From Falsochrobactrum ovis (GTDB taxonomy: Bacteria > Pseudomonadota > Alphaproteobacteria > Rhizobiales > Rhizobiaceae), in assembly GCF_003259955.1 (NCBI RefSeq), contig NZ_QLMK01000003.1, positions 124,001 to 188,000 of the forward strand: DNA of 64,000 nt, in the 5' to 3' direction. Made by a program: the position numbers and the translations under genes. Positions within the stretch are counted from its first letter, which is position 1; every line of letters begins with the position of its first letter. A model generated the notes under the pieces. It worked only from the letters and a program-made list of their open reading frames with translations. It was not told the DNA's origin and made no database searches. Positions 36,243 to 45,984 of this stretch are shown here, piece after piece.

Positions 36243-37415
36243 CTAGGAAATCAGCGGCAATCTTTGGCGCACAAGCGTTGTCCAATAAGAGCAGCCCCAG
36301 GCAATAGCGTCATCATTAAAATCATATTTTGGATGATGCAGATTAGCACTGCTGCCGTTGCCAATATTGATCATGGCGCCTGGAACTTCGTTCAGCAAAA
36401 AAGCAAAATCTTCACCGCCAAGCGTTGCCGGCATATCGCGGGTTACGCGTTCAGCCCCTGCAACCGCCTCGGCAGCAAGCGCCGCAAGCTCAGTTTCACG
36501 CTCATGATTGACGGTCACAGGATAGTTGCGCTGATAATCGAGCTTGGCCTTTGCACCAAAAGCGTCGGCGATGCCCTGCACTGCACGAGCTAGGCGCTCT
36601 TCGATGTGATCACGCACCTCTTCGCGCAAGGTGCGCACCGTACCGGAGAGTTTGATTGTCTGCGGAATAACGTTAAACGCATCGCCGCCATGAATGGTCG
36701 TGATCGAAATCACCGCTGAATCAAGAGGGTCTATCGTCCGTGCGCTTAAAGTCTGAATTGCCTGGATAAGTGCCGCTGTTACCGGAATGGGGTCAACCGT
36801 GTGGTGTGGCGTGGCCGCATGACCACCGATGCCCTCAATCTCAATTTCTAGCACATCGACCGAGCCCATAATCGGACCGGAATTAATAGTGAAATGTCCA
36901 ACCGGAAGATTGGGGCGATTGTGCATCCCGTAGACTTCGTCCAACGGCCAACGGCTTAACAAACCGTCATCGATCATGGCTTTTGCGCCTGCGCCACCCT
37001 CTTCGGCAGGCTGGAAAATAACTACGACTTTTCCATCAAATGCACGGCTTTTCGCCAGTTCACGAGCCGCACCCAAAAGCATAGTTGTATGGCCATCATG
37101 GCCACAAGCATGCATTTTGCCTGGAATTTTCGATGCCCATTCTGCGCCGGTTTCCTCAAAAATCGGCAATGCATCCATATCGGCACGCAGTCCAATCGTG
37201 CGGCCAGAATTATTCGTCTGACCATGAATAACCCCGACTACGCCGGTGCGACCGATACCAGTTACAACCTCATCCACACCTGCTGCACGCAATGCATCTG
37301 CAACCTTTTCAGCGGTGCGCTCGACATCATAAAGCAGTTCAGGATTCTGATGCAGGTCGCGGCGGAAGGCAATCAGATCATCGAGCTGGTTTGCAGTCCA
37401 ATTTTCAACCGGCAT
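36243..37415 (-). CDS. M20-family amidohydrolase/metallopeptidase
   Basis: 390-residue zinc enzyme of the hippurate hydrolase/IAA-amino acid hydrolase type. Metal ligands in MHACGHDGHTTMLLGAA, QPAEEGGAGAKAM, GMHNRP and the closing HHPKYDFND are intact; RRDLHQNPELLYD is the usual N-terminus. ATG 37415 has AAGGGG six bases upstream; ATG 37433 is the alternative. It removes an N-acyl or carbamoyl group from an amino acid. It overlaps the ATC-hydrolase-family gene by 11 bases, indicating coupled translation and a shared pathway. Confidence 0.88.
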   Translation of the reverse strand: MPVENWTANQLDDLIAFRRDLHQNPELLYDVERTAEKVADALRAAGVDEVVTGIGRTGVVGVIHGQTNNSGRTIGLRADMDALPIFEETGAEWASKIPGKMHACGHDGHTTMLLGAARELAKSRAFDGKVVVIFQPAEEGGAGAKAMIDDGLLSRWPLDEVYGMHNRPNLPVGHFTINSGPIMGSVDVLEIEIEGIGGHAATPHHTVDPIPVTAALIQAIQTLSARTIDPLDSAVISITTIHGGDAFNVIPQTIKLSGTVRTLREEVRDHIEERLARAVQGIADAFGAKAKLDYQRNYPVTVNHERETELAALAAEAVAGAERVTRDMPATLGGEDFAFLLNEVPGAMINIGNGSSANLHHPKYDFNDDAIAWGCSYWTTLVRQRLPLIS

Positions 37416-37902
37416 TTTCAGCCCCTTTTTCATTTTCTGATGTTTCTAGACGATAGCGGAAATCGCAATGGCTTGCGCCCTGCATTATGGTCTGGGTGCG
37501 CTTGAGCTTCATATCTGGATTGTATCCGATGCAGAAATCACCGTCACGATTGCATGACAGTAGATGACCGATATGGCCAAGCCCCATTTCGCGATACATT
37601 TCCGAATAACGGCAGCGCGTAACATTGAAATCGAAATGCTCTTCGCTCTGCGAAATAACATCAATTTCAAGAGCGTTATCTTTGGTCCAAAGAGGCTGGA
37701 TATCGACAAAATCCTGAATCGTCGGCGTGCGCCCTAGCTCTTCTGCAAAGCTTTTACCTTGCTGGATCGCCGAGCGGCTGATCGCCTCGCCAATGGAAGC
37801 CTGCGCTTCCTCCTCGCCTACGCGTTCGCAAAGCACATCATAAATATTCTTAATTACCATCGCTTCGATGCGGCGACGTTCGAGAATTGGCATCTGATTC
37901 AT
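37405..37902 (-). CDS. L-2-amino-thiazoline-4-carboxylic acid hydrolase family protein
   Basis: 165 residues with FDFNVTRCRYSEMYREMG and LLSCNRDGDFCIGYNPDMKL, which I recognise as the ATC hydrolase family (PF14196). The founding enzyme opens the thiazoline ring of ATC to N-carbamoyl-L-cysteine, which an amidohydrolase then cleaves to cysteine. Here an M20 hydrolase follows directly, so a ring-opening plus deacylation pair is plausible. Family members also occur in regulatory-looking settings, so the catalytic activity is not certain. No signal peptide. Confidence 0.75.
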   Translation of the reverse strand: MNQMPILERRRIEAMVIKNIYDVLCERVGEEEAQASIGEAISRSAIQQGKSFAEELGRTPTIQDFVDIQPLWTKDNALEIDVISQSEEHFDFNVTRCRYSEMYREMGLGHIGHLLSCNRDGDFCIGYNPDMKLKRTQTIMQGASHCDFRYRLETSENEKGAENAG

Positions 37903-37938
37903 GGACCTGACCTTTCAGATGATTAATAACGAGACTGA

Positions 37939-39240
37939 TTAAAGTTTAGGCTCGGTGAGATCTTTGCGCCGAAGCCAGGAAAGATAGAAAGGCGCTATGC
38001 GCCGAGCAATTTTGTGAAACGGTAAAGGTGCCGGTTCGCTAAGCGGTAATGCAAGCTCCTGCACCGGCTCGCCGTCAATTGCCCGCGCAATTTCCCGGCC
38101 AAGGGCCGTGCCGAGCGCAACCCCTCGGCCATTGCAACCAATCCACGCCCAGCCATTTTGTCCCAGCTTATGCACGCGGGGAAACCTATCCCATGTCATG
38201 CCGATATATCCGCTCCAGACATGGGTAATTTCCGGTTCGCCAAGTGCGGGAAACGCTTCAGCCAGATTGCGCGCTGTCTTGCGCTTGACGCGTTCTGCAA
38301 CATTATAATTGCCCATCACCACCCCGCCAGTAATCAATCGATTACGTGCATCATAGCGGAAGAAACGCAAGTCACCACGCGTATCAGAAACCGCCTGCCG
38401 GCCCGGCAAGATGGTTGCGCGCAGCTTATCGCTCAAGGGCGTGGTTGCCATCTGCCATGAAAGCACCGGCACTATGGTGCGCGCAAGACGGGGAGCCAAG
38501 CTTTCGCGCAACTCTCCAGTATAGGCATTTGTCGCCAGCAAAAAGCTCTTGGCTCGTAAGCTGGCTTTATCGGTTTGAACAATCCAGCTATCGCCCATCT
38601 GTTTGTAAGAGGTGACCGGGCTTTGTTCGTAAATTATCGCGCCATGGCTTTCGACGGCTGCCGCCATTCCACGCGCAAGCGCAAGCGGATTAATATGACC
38701 TCCGGTCGGATTGAACATGCCGCCATACCAAAAATCACTACCGAGCAATTTTTGGGTAGCTTCCCGGTCTAAAAATTCAGCCGGAAATCCAAAACGTTTC
38801 CAGGCTTCTACCCGCATTTGCGACAGTTTCACCCGGCCCGGCGAATGGGCGGGCTGGAACCAGCCATTCTGCTCCGCTTCGGCCTGAATATTTTCTTCCC
38901 GCACGATTGCAAACAGAATATCGGCACTGTTTCCAATCAATTTGGCAAATCGTTCGCCCGCCGCTCCGTAGCGCTGGGCGATTGCATCAGGTTCAGCCGC
39001 AGTCATGGTTGGAATGACCTGACCATTATTGCGCCCCGACGCGCCCCAACCAACCGCGTTGCCTTCAAGCAAGACCACGCGCTTGCCTCGCTTGGCGAGA
39101 TGAAGCGCTGCCGAAAGGCCGCTAAAACCACCGCCGACAATGGCAACTTCTGCCTCTACATCTTGTGTGAGCGGCGCTGTAATTTTACGTTCTGGCGCTG
39201 TTGCTGCCCAGATAGACGGCGGAAAAGTAACGTTCTGCAT
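37939..39240 (-). CDS. FAD-dependent amino-acid/amine oxidoreductase (DAO family, PuuB/OoxB-like)
   Basis: 433 residues. VAIVGGGFSGLSAALHLA is the FAD-binding motif and VGWGASGRNNGQV the companion motif of gamma-glutamylputrescine oxidase-like proteins; YIGMTWDRFPRVHKLG and NGRGVALGTALGREIA close the fold. Such enzymes oxidise a secondary or primary amine to an imine with hydrogen peroxide or an electron acceptor. Three bases separate it from the ATPase gene and 36 from the ATC-hydrolase-family gene. Probably oxidises the imported compound or a breakdown product. Confidence 0.88.
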   Translation of the reverse strand: MQNVTFPPSIWAATAPERKITAPLTQDVEAEVAIVGGGFSGLSAALHLAKRGKRVVLLEGNAVGWGASGRNNGQVIPTMTAAEPDAIAQRYGAAGERFAKLIGNSADILFAIVREENIQAEAEQNGWFQPAHSPGRVKLSQMRVEAWKRFGFPAEFLDREATQKLLGSDFWYGGMFNPTGGHINPLALARGMAAAVESHGAIIYEQSPVTSYKQMGDSWIVQTDKASLRAKSFLLATNAYTGELRESLAPRLARTIVPVLSWQMATTPLSDKLRATILPGRQAVSDTRGDLRFFRYDARNRLITGGVVMGNYNVAERVKRKTARNLAEAFPALGEPEITHVWSGYIGMTWDRFPRVHKLGQNGWAWIGCNGRGVALGTALGREIARAIDGEPVQELALPLSEPAPLPFHKIARRIAPFYLSWLRRKDLTEPKL

Positions 39241-39243
39241 TGA

Positions 39244-40893
39244 TCAGCTGTTCTCACTCGCGCTGTTAATATGGGGTGGTGTCCATTCCTTGCCGGGAAT
39301 TGAAGCCAATAATCTTTGCGTATATTCGGCCTTTGGATTGGCGAAAACTTCCGCAGTTAATCCTGCTTCGGCAATTTCGCCCTTAGACATGACGATAATG
39401 CGATCACAAAGCTGGGCCGCAACGCGCAAATCATGGGTGACGAATAATAAAGACAGATTTAGCCGCTCACGAAGCTCCGCTAATAGCCGCAAAACCTGCG
39501 CCTGAACCGAAACATCGAGCGCTGAAACCGGCTCATCCGCAACGATTATCCGCGGCTCCAATGCTAGCGCGCGCGCAATGCCGATACGTTGACGCTGGCC
39601 GCCGGAAAACTCATGCGGAAAGCGATCAGCCGCCGCTGGGGAAAGCTCGACCAGCTCTAGCAATTCCCGGGCTTTTTCATGCGCTTGGCTTTTGGGCACT
39701 CCATGAACAATAGGCCCTTGCGCAATCAGGTCAATCACCCGTCGACGCGGATTGAGAGACGCCATCGGGTCTTGAAATACCATTTGAATATTCTTGCGCA
39801 TTGAGCGCAATTCACGCGGGCTAGCGCTTAAAAAATCCTTGCCGTTCACTTCCACCTTACCGCTATCGGCTTCGAGCAAACGGGTCACAATGCGCGAAAC
39901 GGTCGTTTTTCCAGAACCACTTTCACCAACCACGCCCAGCGTTTCGCCCTGACGCAGTTCAAAAGTAAGATTTTTAACCGCAGCCACTGCACTGCGTTTT
40001 CCTGAAATCAGCCCACCGCGTGCCTTAAATGTTTTTTGAAGATTATTCGCTTTCAAAATTACCGGCTGGTTTTGAGCAATATCAATCGGCTTTGGCGGAG
40101 TGAGCGAAGGCACTGATGCTATCAATGCCTGTGTATATGGGTGTTTGGGATGATTGAGCACTTCCTGCGCGGTGCCGTGCTCCACGAGTTCACCAAGGCG
40201 CAACACTGCAACACGATCAGCAATTTCGGCAACCACACCAAAATCATGGGTAATAAAGAGAATGCCCGTGTCATGCTCTTTTTGCAAGTCACGGATCAAT
40301 TTGAGAATTTGTGCCTGCGTCGTCACATCAAGCGCTGTGGTTGGCTCATCTGCAATGATCAAACGGGGCTTTAAGATCAAAGCCATTGCGATCATCACGC
40401 GCTGGCGCTGGCCACCAGAAATCTGATGCGGATAGGCATTATAGGCAGATTCTGGGTCGGGAATTTTCACCTCATGCAACATTTCCAGCACGGCAGCCCG
40501 TCGTTCTTTTCGACCAAGCTTCGTATGCAGCCGGAGCACTTCATCAATTTGCCAGCCAACCGTTTTTTGCGGGTTAAGGGCCGTCATCGGCTCCTGAAAG
40601 ATCATGCCAATCCGATCGCCGCGCAGTTTTTTCATTTCTGCTTCGCTAAGCGAATAAAGATCGACTCCTTCAAGCTTGATGGTCCCATTGGTGACGCGCA
40701 CATGCGGCTCCGGCAGAAGCCGCATGATCGCCCCAGCGGAAAGCGATTTGCCCGACCCGCTTTCGCCAACAAGGCAAACGACCTCGCCTGGGTGAATGTT
40801 TAGCGTCAGATCCTGCAAGGCCAGCGGACGATCCGCACCTTTAGGCAGCGCAATTTGCAGATTTTTAATTTCCAGAACCGATGAATTAGTCAT
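39244..40893 (-). CDS. Fused oligopeptide-type ABC ATPase (two nucleotide-binding domains)
   Basis: 549 residues: two complete ABC domains in one chain, as in YejF/GsiA. Domain 1: GESGSGKSLSAGA, MIFQEPMTALNP, ISGGQRQR, LIIADEPTTALD, THD. Domain 2 from about residue 290: GESGSGKTTVSR, MVFQDPMASLNP, FSGGQRQR, IIVADEPVSALD, THD. The oligo_HPY segments (KHPYTQALIASVPSL and the C-terminal equivalent) indicate a peptide-type importer. Overlaps the DppC-like gene by four bases. Confidence 0.92.
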   Translation of the reverse strand: MTNSSVLEIKNLQIALPKGADRPLALQDLTLNIHPGEVVCLVGESGSGKSLSAGAIMRLLPEPHVRVTNGTIKLEGVDLYSLSEAEMKKLRGDRIGMIFQEPMTALNPQKTVGWQIDEVLRLHTKLGRKERRAAVLEMLHEVKIPDPESAYNAYPHQISGGQRQRVMIAMALILKPRLIIADEPTTALDVTTQAQILKLIRDLQKEHDTGILFITHDFGVVAEIADRVAVLRLGELVEHGTAQEVLNHPKHPYTQALIASVPSLTPPKPIDIAQNQPVILKANNLQKTFKARGGLISGKRSAVAAVKNLTFELRQGETLGVVGESGSGKTTVSRIVTRLLEADSGKVEVNGKDFLSASPRELRSMRKNIQMVFQDPMASLNPRRRVIDLIAQGPIVHGVPKSQAHEKARELLELVELSPAAADRFPHEFSGGQRQRIGIARALALEPRIIVADEPVSALDVSVQAQVLRLLAELRERLNLSLLFVTHDLRVAAQLCDRIIVMSKGEIAEAGLTAEVFANPKAEYTQRLLASIPGKEWTPPHINSASENS

Positions 40894-41765
40894 TTTTTCT
40901 GCCTTGGATTAAGCGCATCATTCAATCCCTCACCAAGAAGGCTGAAAGAAAGAACCGTCAGCAGAATTGCAATGCCCGGAATAACCGAACAGTACCAATC
41001 AGAACGCAATACTGCGCGCCCCTGCCCGATCATATTGCCCCAGCTTGCATAGTTAGGATCACCAAGTCCCAGAAATGCCAAACCGCTTTCCATTAAAATG
41101 GAATTCGCCATCACAACCGATGCAAATACAATGACGGGCGGCAGGGCATTGGGCAGAATCTCACGGAAAATGATCGAAATATTCCCCACGCCCAAATTCC
41201 GCACAGCATCGACAAATTCACGCTTACGCAATGCAAGAAACTCAGCGCGCACCATACGTGCTGGCGCAGTCCAAGACACAATGCCAATGCAAATGATAAT
41301 ATTTTCAATCGACGATCCGAAAATCGCTACGAGAGCCAAAAGCAGCACAAAACTGGGAACGGTTTGGAAAGCTTCGGTGATACGCATCAACACGTCATCA
41401 ACCCAGCCACCATAAAAACCCGCGACAGCGCCAATCAAAACACCGATGAAAATCGAAATCAGCGTTGCCACAACCCCAATCAGCAAGGAAATGCGCGCGC
41501 CGTGAAAGATGCCCGCCATAATATCACGCCCCAGCTGATCTGTTCCCAGTGGAGTAGCCATATTTGTAAACGGCCAAACAAGCGGGTTGCCTGCGCGTCG
41601 CAGAGGGTCACCGGGCGTTATAATTCCTGCCAGAACAGCAATCGCCACCACGATGATGAAAATCATCAGGCCAAGCACGGCAGCGCGGTTTCTACGAAAG
41701 CGCTGCCAAAGAATTTTGGCCCGCGAAACTTGCGGTGCGGAGAGCGTAAGATCCTGATTGCTCAT
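40890..41765 (-). CDS. ABC transporter permease, DppC/OppC-like
   Basis: 291 residues; N-terminal helix after a charged stretch, then PLGTDQLGRDIMAGIFHG, the DppC-family motif, and an EAA-type loop (DAVRNLGVGNISIIFREILPN). Overlaps both neighbours by four bases (ATGA), which implies tight coupling within the aconitase-X operon. Confidence 0.92.
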   Translation of the reverse strand: MSNQDLTLSAPQVSRAKILWQRFRRNRAAVLGLMIFIIVVAIAVLAGIITPGDPLRRAGNPLVWPFTNMATPLGTDQLGRDIMAGIFHGARISLLIGVVATLISIFIGVLIGAVAGFYGGWVDDVLMRITEAFQTVPSFVLLLALVAIFGSSIENIIICIGIVSWTAPARMVRAEFLALRKREFVDAVRNLGVGNISIIFREILPNALPPVIVFASVVMANSILMESGLAFLGLGDPNYASWGNMIGQGRAVLRSDWYCSVIPGIAILLTVLSFSLLGEGLNDALNPRQKK

Positions 41766-42745
41766 GACAATTCAATCCTTGAATCAAGACGCGCATAAAT
41801 CAGGTCGGTGATGAAATTGACAATCACCACAAGCACCGAGCAGAGGAAAATAATGCCCATTAATGTATTGAGATCGCGTTTGATGACCGACATATAGGCG
41901 AGCTGCCCGAGGCCCGGTAAAGAAAAAATCGTCTCCACCACAACAGAACCGCCAAGTACTGTTGAAAATTGTAAACCCAGCAGAGTAACAACCGGCAATA
42001 ACGCATTGCGCATGATGTGATGGAACATCAATCTTGCGCCGCTCGCTCCTTTGGCCCGGGCCGTGCGCACATAATCAAGCCCTTCAACTTCCAGCACGCT
42101 GGTGCGCATGAGGCGCATATAGAATGCAAGATAAATCAGCGATAGCGCAGTCGCCGGCATAATAAGATGTAGTGTAATGTCCCAGACATTCTGCCAACCG
42201 GTATAAAAGCCACCAATCGTTTTATAGCCACCAACGGGAAGCCAGCCGAGTTTGACCGAAAAAACGAACATCAAAATAAGGCTGAGGAAAAAGCTTGGCA
42301 TTGCATAAAAGATCAGGCCAAGCGTGGAAATTGCGTTATCCGTCAGCGAATAGGCGCGCCGTGCAGCGATAGCACCGAGTGCGACGCCAAAAATAAAAGC
42401 CACAGTCAGGGCAGATAGCATCAATAACAGTGTGGGCACCAGACGGCTCAAGAGTACGTCAAGAACGGGGAGCTCATAGACGTGCGACCAGCCGAAATCG
42501 AACTGCGCCAGCTTGCTCATATAACGCCAAAGCTGCACCCAGACCGGCTGATCAAGGCCATATTCCGCGCGCAACCGTTCGACGAATTGCGGATCCGCTC
42601 CGCCCATATCGCCCACAAGCGCGTCTACTGTGTCGCCGGGCGCCAGTTTGATCAGCAAAAACGACCCTATCATAATCAGTAGAATGACGGGTATTGCCTG
42701 TAAAATTCGCCGCAGTGCAAATGTCAGGATCGGGGGCAACGCCAT
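41762..42745 (-). CDS. ABC transporter permease, DppB/OppB-like
   Basis: 327 residues, starting LTFALRRILQAIPVILLIMI; YGLDQPVWVQLWRY and the EAA loop RTARAKGASGARLMFHHIMRNA identify the DppB type. Follows the binding-protein gene after a 90-base gap that carries an 11-base perfect hairpin. Confidence 0.92.
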   Translation of the reverse strand: MALPPILTFALRRILQAIPVILLIMIGSFLLIKLAPGDTVDALVGDMGGADPQFVERLRAEYGLDQPVWVQLWRYMSKLAQFDFGWSHVYELPVLDVLLSRLVPTLLLMLSALTVAFIFGVALGAIAARRAYSLTDNAISTLGLIFYAMPSFFLSLILMFVFSVKLGWLPVGGYKTIGGFYTGWQNVWDITLHLIMPATALSLIYLAFYMRLMRTSVLEVEGLDYVRTARAKGASGARLMFHHIMRNALLPVVTLLGLQFSTVLGGSVVVETIFSLPGLGQLAYMSVIKRDLNTLMGIIFLCSVLVVIVNFITDLIYARLDSRIELS

Positions 42746-42800
42746 TGCGAACTATCCTGCAAAATATTCCAAAGCATATGCTGTGCTCGCTCAAAAATAA

Positions 42801-42825
42801 CCGCTGCCGGACCGTCCGGCAGCGG
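42801..42825 (-). promoter_or_regulatory. Intercistronic hairpin/attenuator between binding-protein and permease genes
   Basis: Perfect 11-base stem CCGCTGCCGGA (42801-42811) / TCCGGCAGCGG (42815-42825) with a three-base loop. On the minus strand it is followed by TTATTTTTG, so it resembles a leaky terminator ten bases after the binding-protein stop and would lower permease expression relative to the binding protein. Confidence 0.65.
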
Positions 42826-42834
42826 TGAGATTAA

Positions 42835-44421
42835 TTATTGTTCGATCCAGAGATCATACCAGCTCGAAGAATCCCAACGCGGTGTGTTGTGATGATTCTT
42901 GAGCTTTTTGTTCGTGACCCCAACAAAAGGATGCTCAATCGCAAAGATTACTGGCAGCTCTTCCATGCTGAGCTTCTGGATCTGATGGTAAAGCTCCGCA
43001 CGCTTTTCCGGGTTAAGCTCGGTTGCAGCCTGATCAATCAGATTGTCCATCTCTTCGGATTTATAGTCGAACTGGTTGGACCAGGCTGTGCCCACAGGCG
43101 CACCGGACCGCAACCAAACCGTCGTTGAAACAGCTGGGTCAGCGCGAAACTGGTGCCAGCCATTGGCAGTATCAAAATCATGGTCACGATAGACGCCATT
43201 GAGGAAACCCGGCGCATCATTGGTCAGCAACTCGACATCAATACCGATTTCCTTCATTGCCTGCGCATAATATTCAGCCCAGAGCTGAGTATATTCGCCC
43301 CATGGAGCCGGACGATGCCGCAGTTTGAAGCGGATGCCATCGGGTCCGACCGGATAGCCAGCTTCATCTAGCAATGCTTTGGCTTTTTCTACGTCATATT
43401 CATAAACGCGAACATCGTCAGTATAGTTGGCTCCGCCGCTGCTGGGGATCGGGCCGCGTCCGGGTTTGGCATAGCCACGCATGATCGTGTTGATGGCAAA
43501 ATCAATATCAAGCCCGTGATAGATGGCCTGACGAACCTTCAAATTGGCCAGAATTGGATTACGCCAGTTAAATTCAACGGTCGAATGCGCAACATTGTTT
43601 TCGAAACCCTGAGTGCCCGTATCAAAACGACCATCTTTTTGCAGCCGCTCAGTATCCGACATAGAAATGCCGTTAAATGCAGTCTCCATCATTTCTTCGG
43701 CTTCGAGCGCCGCGGCGGCGGCGGCTTTATCTGGAATAAAGCGCCAGATAACACGGTCGAGATATGGATATTGCTCTCCGCGCCAATAATCGTCATTGCG
43801 CTCAGCAATGATGTGCTGGCCCCGCTCATACTGCACAAACTTAAACGGACCCGTGCCGACTGGCGCGGCATTATATTTATTCTTGAGAATATCAGTGCCC
43901 TCATAAAGATGCTTGGGCACTGGATGACCAAGATCCGGCATCGCAGCGACCAGCAGTTCGAGCGGCATAGGTTTTGAATAGCGGAAAACAGCAGTGTGCG
44001 GATCAGGGCAGTCAACCGCTTCTAAATTTGCCTGCAATGTCGTCGAATAGTTAAGCAGCGTCTTCCACATATTCATTGCGGTGAAAGCTACGTCATCGCA
44101 GCTAAACGGCTTGCCATCATGCCAGCGAACATTTTCGCGAAGCTTGAAAGTAATTTCCTTACCATCATCAGAGGAGGTCCAGCTCGTGGCCAGAACTGGC
44201 TCGTAGCCTTCATAGCTCTTATCGATCAGAGGCTCCATAATGCGACCCGTGATCTGATAAACACCCGTTGATGCGCGCAATGCTGGGTTGAGCACGCCCT
44301 GTTCGGTATTCATGTGGACAATGACCGTTCCGCCACGCTGCACTTCTTCCGCATGCGATGCAGTCGCAGCGACCGAAAAAGCAGCGAGTAAAACGCCAAG
44401 GCCAACTATTCTATTCTGCAT
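42835..44421 (-). CDS. Periplasmic peptide-type substrate-binding protein (SBP family 5)
   Basis: 528 residues. ATG 44421 with AGGGGAA upstream opens a signal peptide (MQNRIVGLGVLLAAFSVAAT, cleavage after SHA). Family blocks: QRGGTVIVHMNTEQG, LRENVRWHDGKPFSCDDVAF, VRQAIYHGLDIDFAIN and YDVEKAKALLDEAGYPVG. First gene of the eight-gene aconitase-X operon, so its ligand should be the compound degraded by the downstream enzymes. Divergent from a glyoxalase-like gene. Confidence 0.9.
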   Translation of the reverse strand: MQNRIVGLGVLLAAFSVAATASHAEEVQRGGTVIVHMNTEQGVLNPALRASTGVYQITGRIMEPLIDKSYEGYEPVLATSWTSSDDGKEITFKLRENVRWHDGKPFSCDDVAFTAMNMWKTLLNYSTTLQANLEAVDCPDPHTAVFRYSKPMPLELLVAAMPDLGHPVPKHLYEGTDILKNKYNAAPVGTGPFKFVQYERGQHIIAERNDDYWRGEQYPYLDRVIWRFIPDKAAAAAALEAEEMMETAFNGISMSDTERLQKDGRFDTGTQGFENNVAHSTVEFNWRNPILANLKVRQAIYHGLDIDFAINTIMRGYAKPGRGPIPSSGGANYTDDVRVYEYDVEKAKALLDEAGYPVGPDGIRFKLRHRPAPWGEYTQLWAEYYAQAMKEIGIDVELLTNDAPGFLNGVYRDHDFDTANGWHQFRADPAVSTTVWLRSGAPVGTAWSNQFDYKSEEMDNLIDQAATELNPEKRAELYHQIQKLSMEELPVIFAIEHPFVGVTNKKLKNHHNTPRWDSSSWYDLWIEQ

Positions 44422-44762
44422 TTTTATTCCCCTGAAGTCGGTTGAGGTAGGGCTGTTTAGCTTCTTTTCCCGCAACTCACATTATTGTTCAAGGCCCTGA
44501 AAATAAACGTAAAGCGGCTTCTTTTGGCAATGGCTCTCAATCTGCATTGCGTTGCCACAATAAACAGCGATTCAGCGAATTCAAACTAATATTATCATAA
44601 AAATTAGAAAAATTTATCATCGCAACATTGTGCAAACATGCCAAAGTAATAGTGTGCAGCGTTGTGGGATATCTCCGCTGACGGGGGACTCACGTTAAAG
44701 TGGGAAATCGCTGCGAACTTAAAATCAGGAATATTGCTCAGGTTGTGCTGAAAGGAAGTTTG

Positions 44763-45623
44763 ATGACGCATCCGGTTAAAGGCATTGATCACGTCTATCT
44801 TCTGGTAAAAAATTTGGAAGAAAGTGCTCAGCGCTATCGTCAATTGGGCTTCACTCTTAGCCCGCGCGGCCTGCACAGCAAAGAAAAGGGAACCGGAAAT
44901 TATACGATCATGTTTCCGGAAGATTATTTTGAGCTTCTGGGCATTGTTAACGAGACCGACGGAAATATCCATCAACGTAATAAACTAGCCTCGGAAGGTG
45001 AAGGGCTTCACGCAATAGCTTGCCGCATCGACAATGCGCAAGATGCAAAAACCCAGCTTACCGCTTTATGCTTTCATACCGGCGAAGTGGGTGCATTTGC
45101 ACGCCCGGTAACGCTATCGGATGGTAAGGAAAGTGTGGCGGCTTTTGAAACCGTTTCCTACGATCAAAGCGAAGTGCCGCAAGGCATGGTATTCATGTGC
45201 CAGCATAAAACCCGCGAGACTGTCTGGCTGCCTGAACTGATCAAACACAGCAATGGCGCCATAGGGCTTTCCGCCATCATTGCGGTTTCGGCCGATCCCG
45301 AAAAAACGGCTCAAGGCTTTGCGAGATTGTTTGCTGATGGCAAGGTAGGCAAAGCGGATGGCGAATGGAGAGTGTCCACGGGCGCCAATTCGGCTGACCT
45401 CATCATTGTTGGCGCACAACGCGCAGCGGAAATTTATCCTGATGTTGATTTCTCCAACACGCCCTCAAATGCTTTTGCAGCACTTCGGATCCGCGTTAGT
45501 TCGCTGGCGGAAGTAAGCGCGGCTTTGGATAAAAATGAGGTGTCTTATCTAAAAACCGACGCTGGAATTGCTGTTTTGCCAGAAAATGCCTCCGGCACGA
45601 TTTTGGAGTTTTCAGAACATTAA
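44763..45623 (+). CDS. Glyoxalase-like VOC-family protein
   Basis: 286 residues with two VOC modules. GIDHVYLLVKNLEESAQRYR at the start and NYTIMFPEDYFELLGIVNE are typical of the glyoxalase-like (PF13468) group. ATG at 44763 follows AAAGGAAG by five bases. It is divergent from the aconitase-X operon, with about 340 bases between them, and may share its regulation. Enzymatic activity unknown; the group may include dioxygenase-fold or isomerase-like proteins. Confidence 0.83.
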   Translation: MTHPVKGIDHVYLLVKNLEESAQRYRQLGFTLSPRGLHSKEKGTGNYTIMFPEDYFELLGIVNETDGNIHQRNKLASEGEGLHAIACRIDNAQDAKTQLTALCFHTGEVGAFARPVTLSDGKESVAAFETVSYDQSEVPQGMVFMCQHKTRETVWLPELIKHSNGAIGLSAIIAVSADPEKTAQGFARLFADGKVGKADGEWRVSTGANSADLIIVGAQRAAEIYPDVDFSNTPSNAFAALRIRVSSLAEVSAALDKNEVSYLKTDAGIAVLPENASGTILEFSEH

Positions 45624-45984
45624 ATTAATCGATGCAAGCTTGTCAGAATCGGAGATCCGGCATTAGCAATTAACGCTTTAGCAAGGACGACCGACTATCT
45701 CAGCCAGAGGCTGGCGGCGACACTTCAATACATAAAGTAAACAGGCCGGTTTGAGGGGTTGAACGACCAAGCATGGCCATGACCCGGCCTGGCCAACGAC
45801 CAATCCTAGTATCGCATGGGCGTGGGTTGAAAACTAAGCGGCACTTAACCTGATAAAAACGCGGCATAAGCATTCATCTTCATTCGATTATGCAAACTGA
45901 ATTACAATAGCGCAGCAGAAGGGAAAAAAACCAGCAAAACCCAGATGCTTGTAATCGGATACCTTCAAACGGGAGAAAACTACT
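45624..45984. other. Intergenic region without recognisable gene
   Basis: About 360 bases between the glyoxalase-like and LysR genes. No reading frame with a ribosome site; only the LysR promoter is expected near the right end. No repeat or tRNA-like cloverleaf noticed. Confidence 0.45.
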
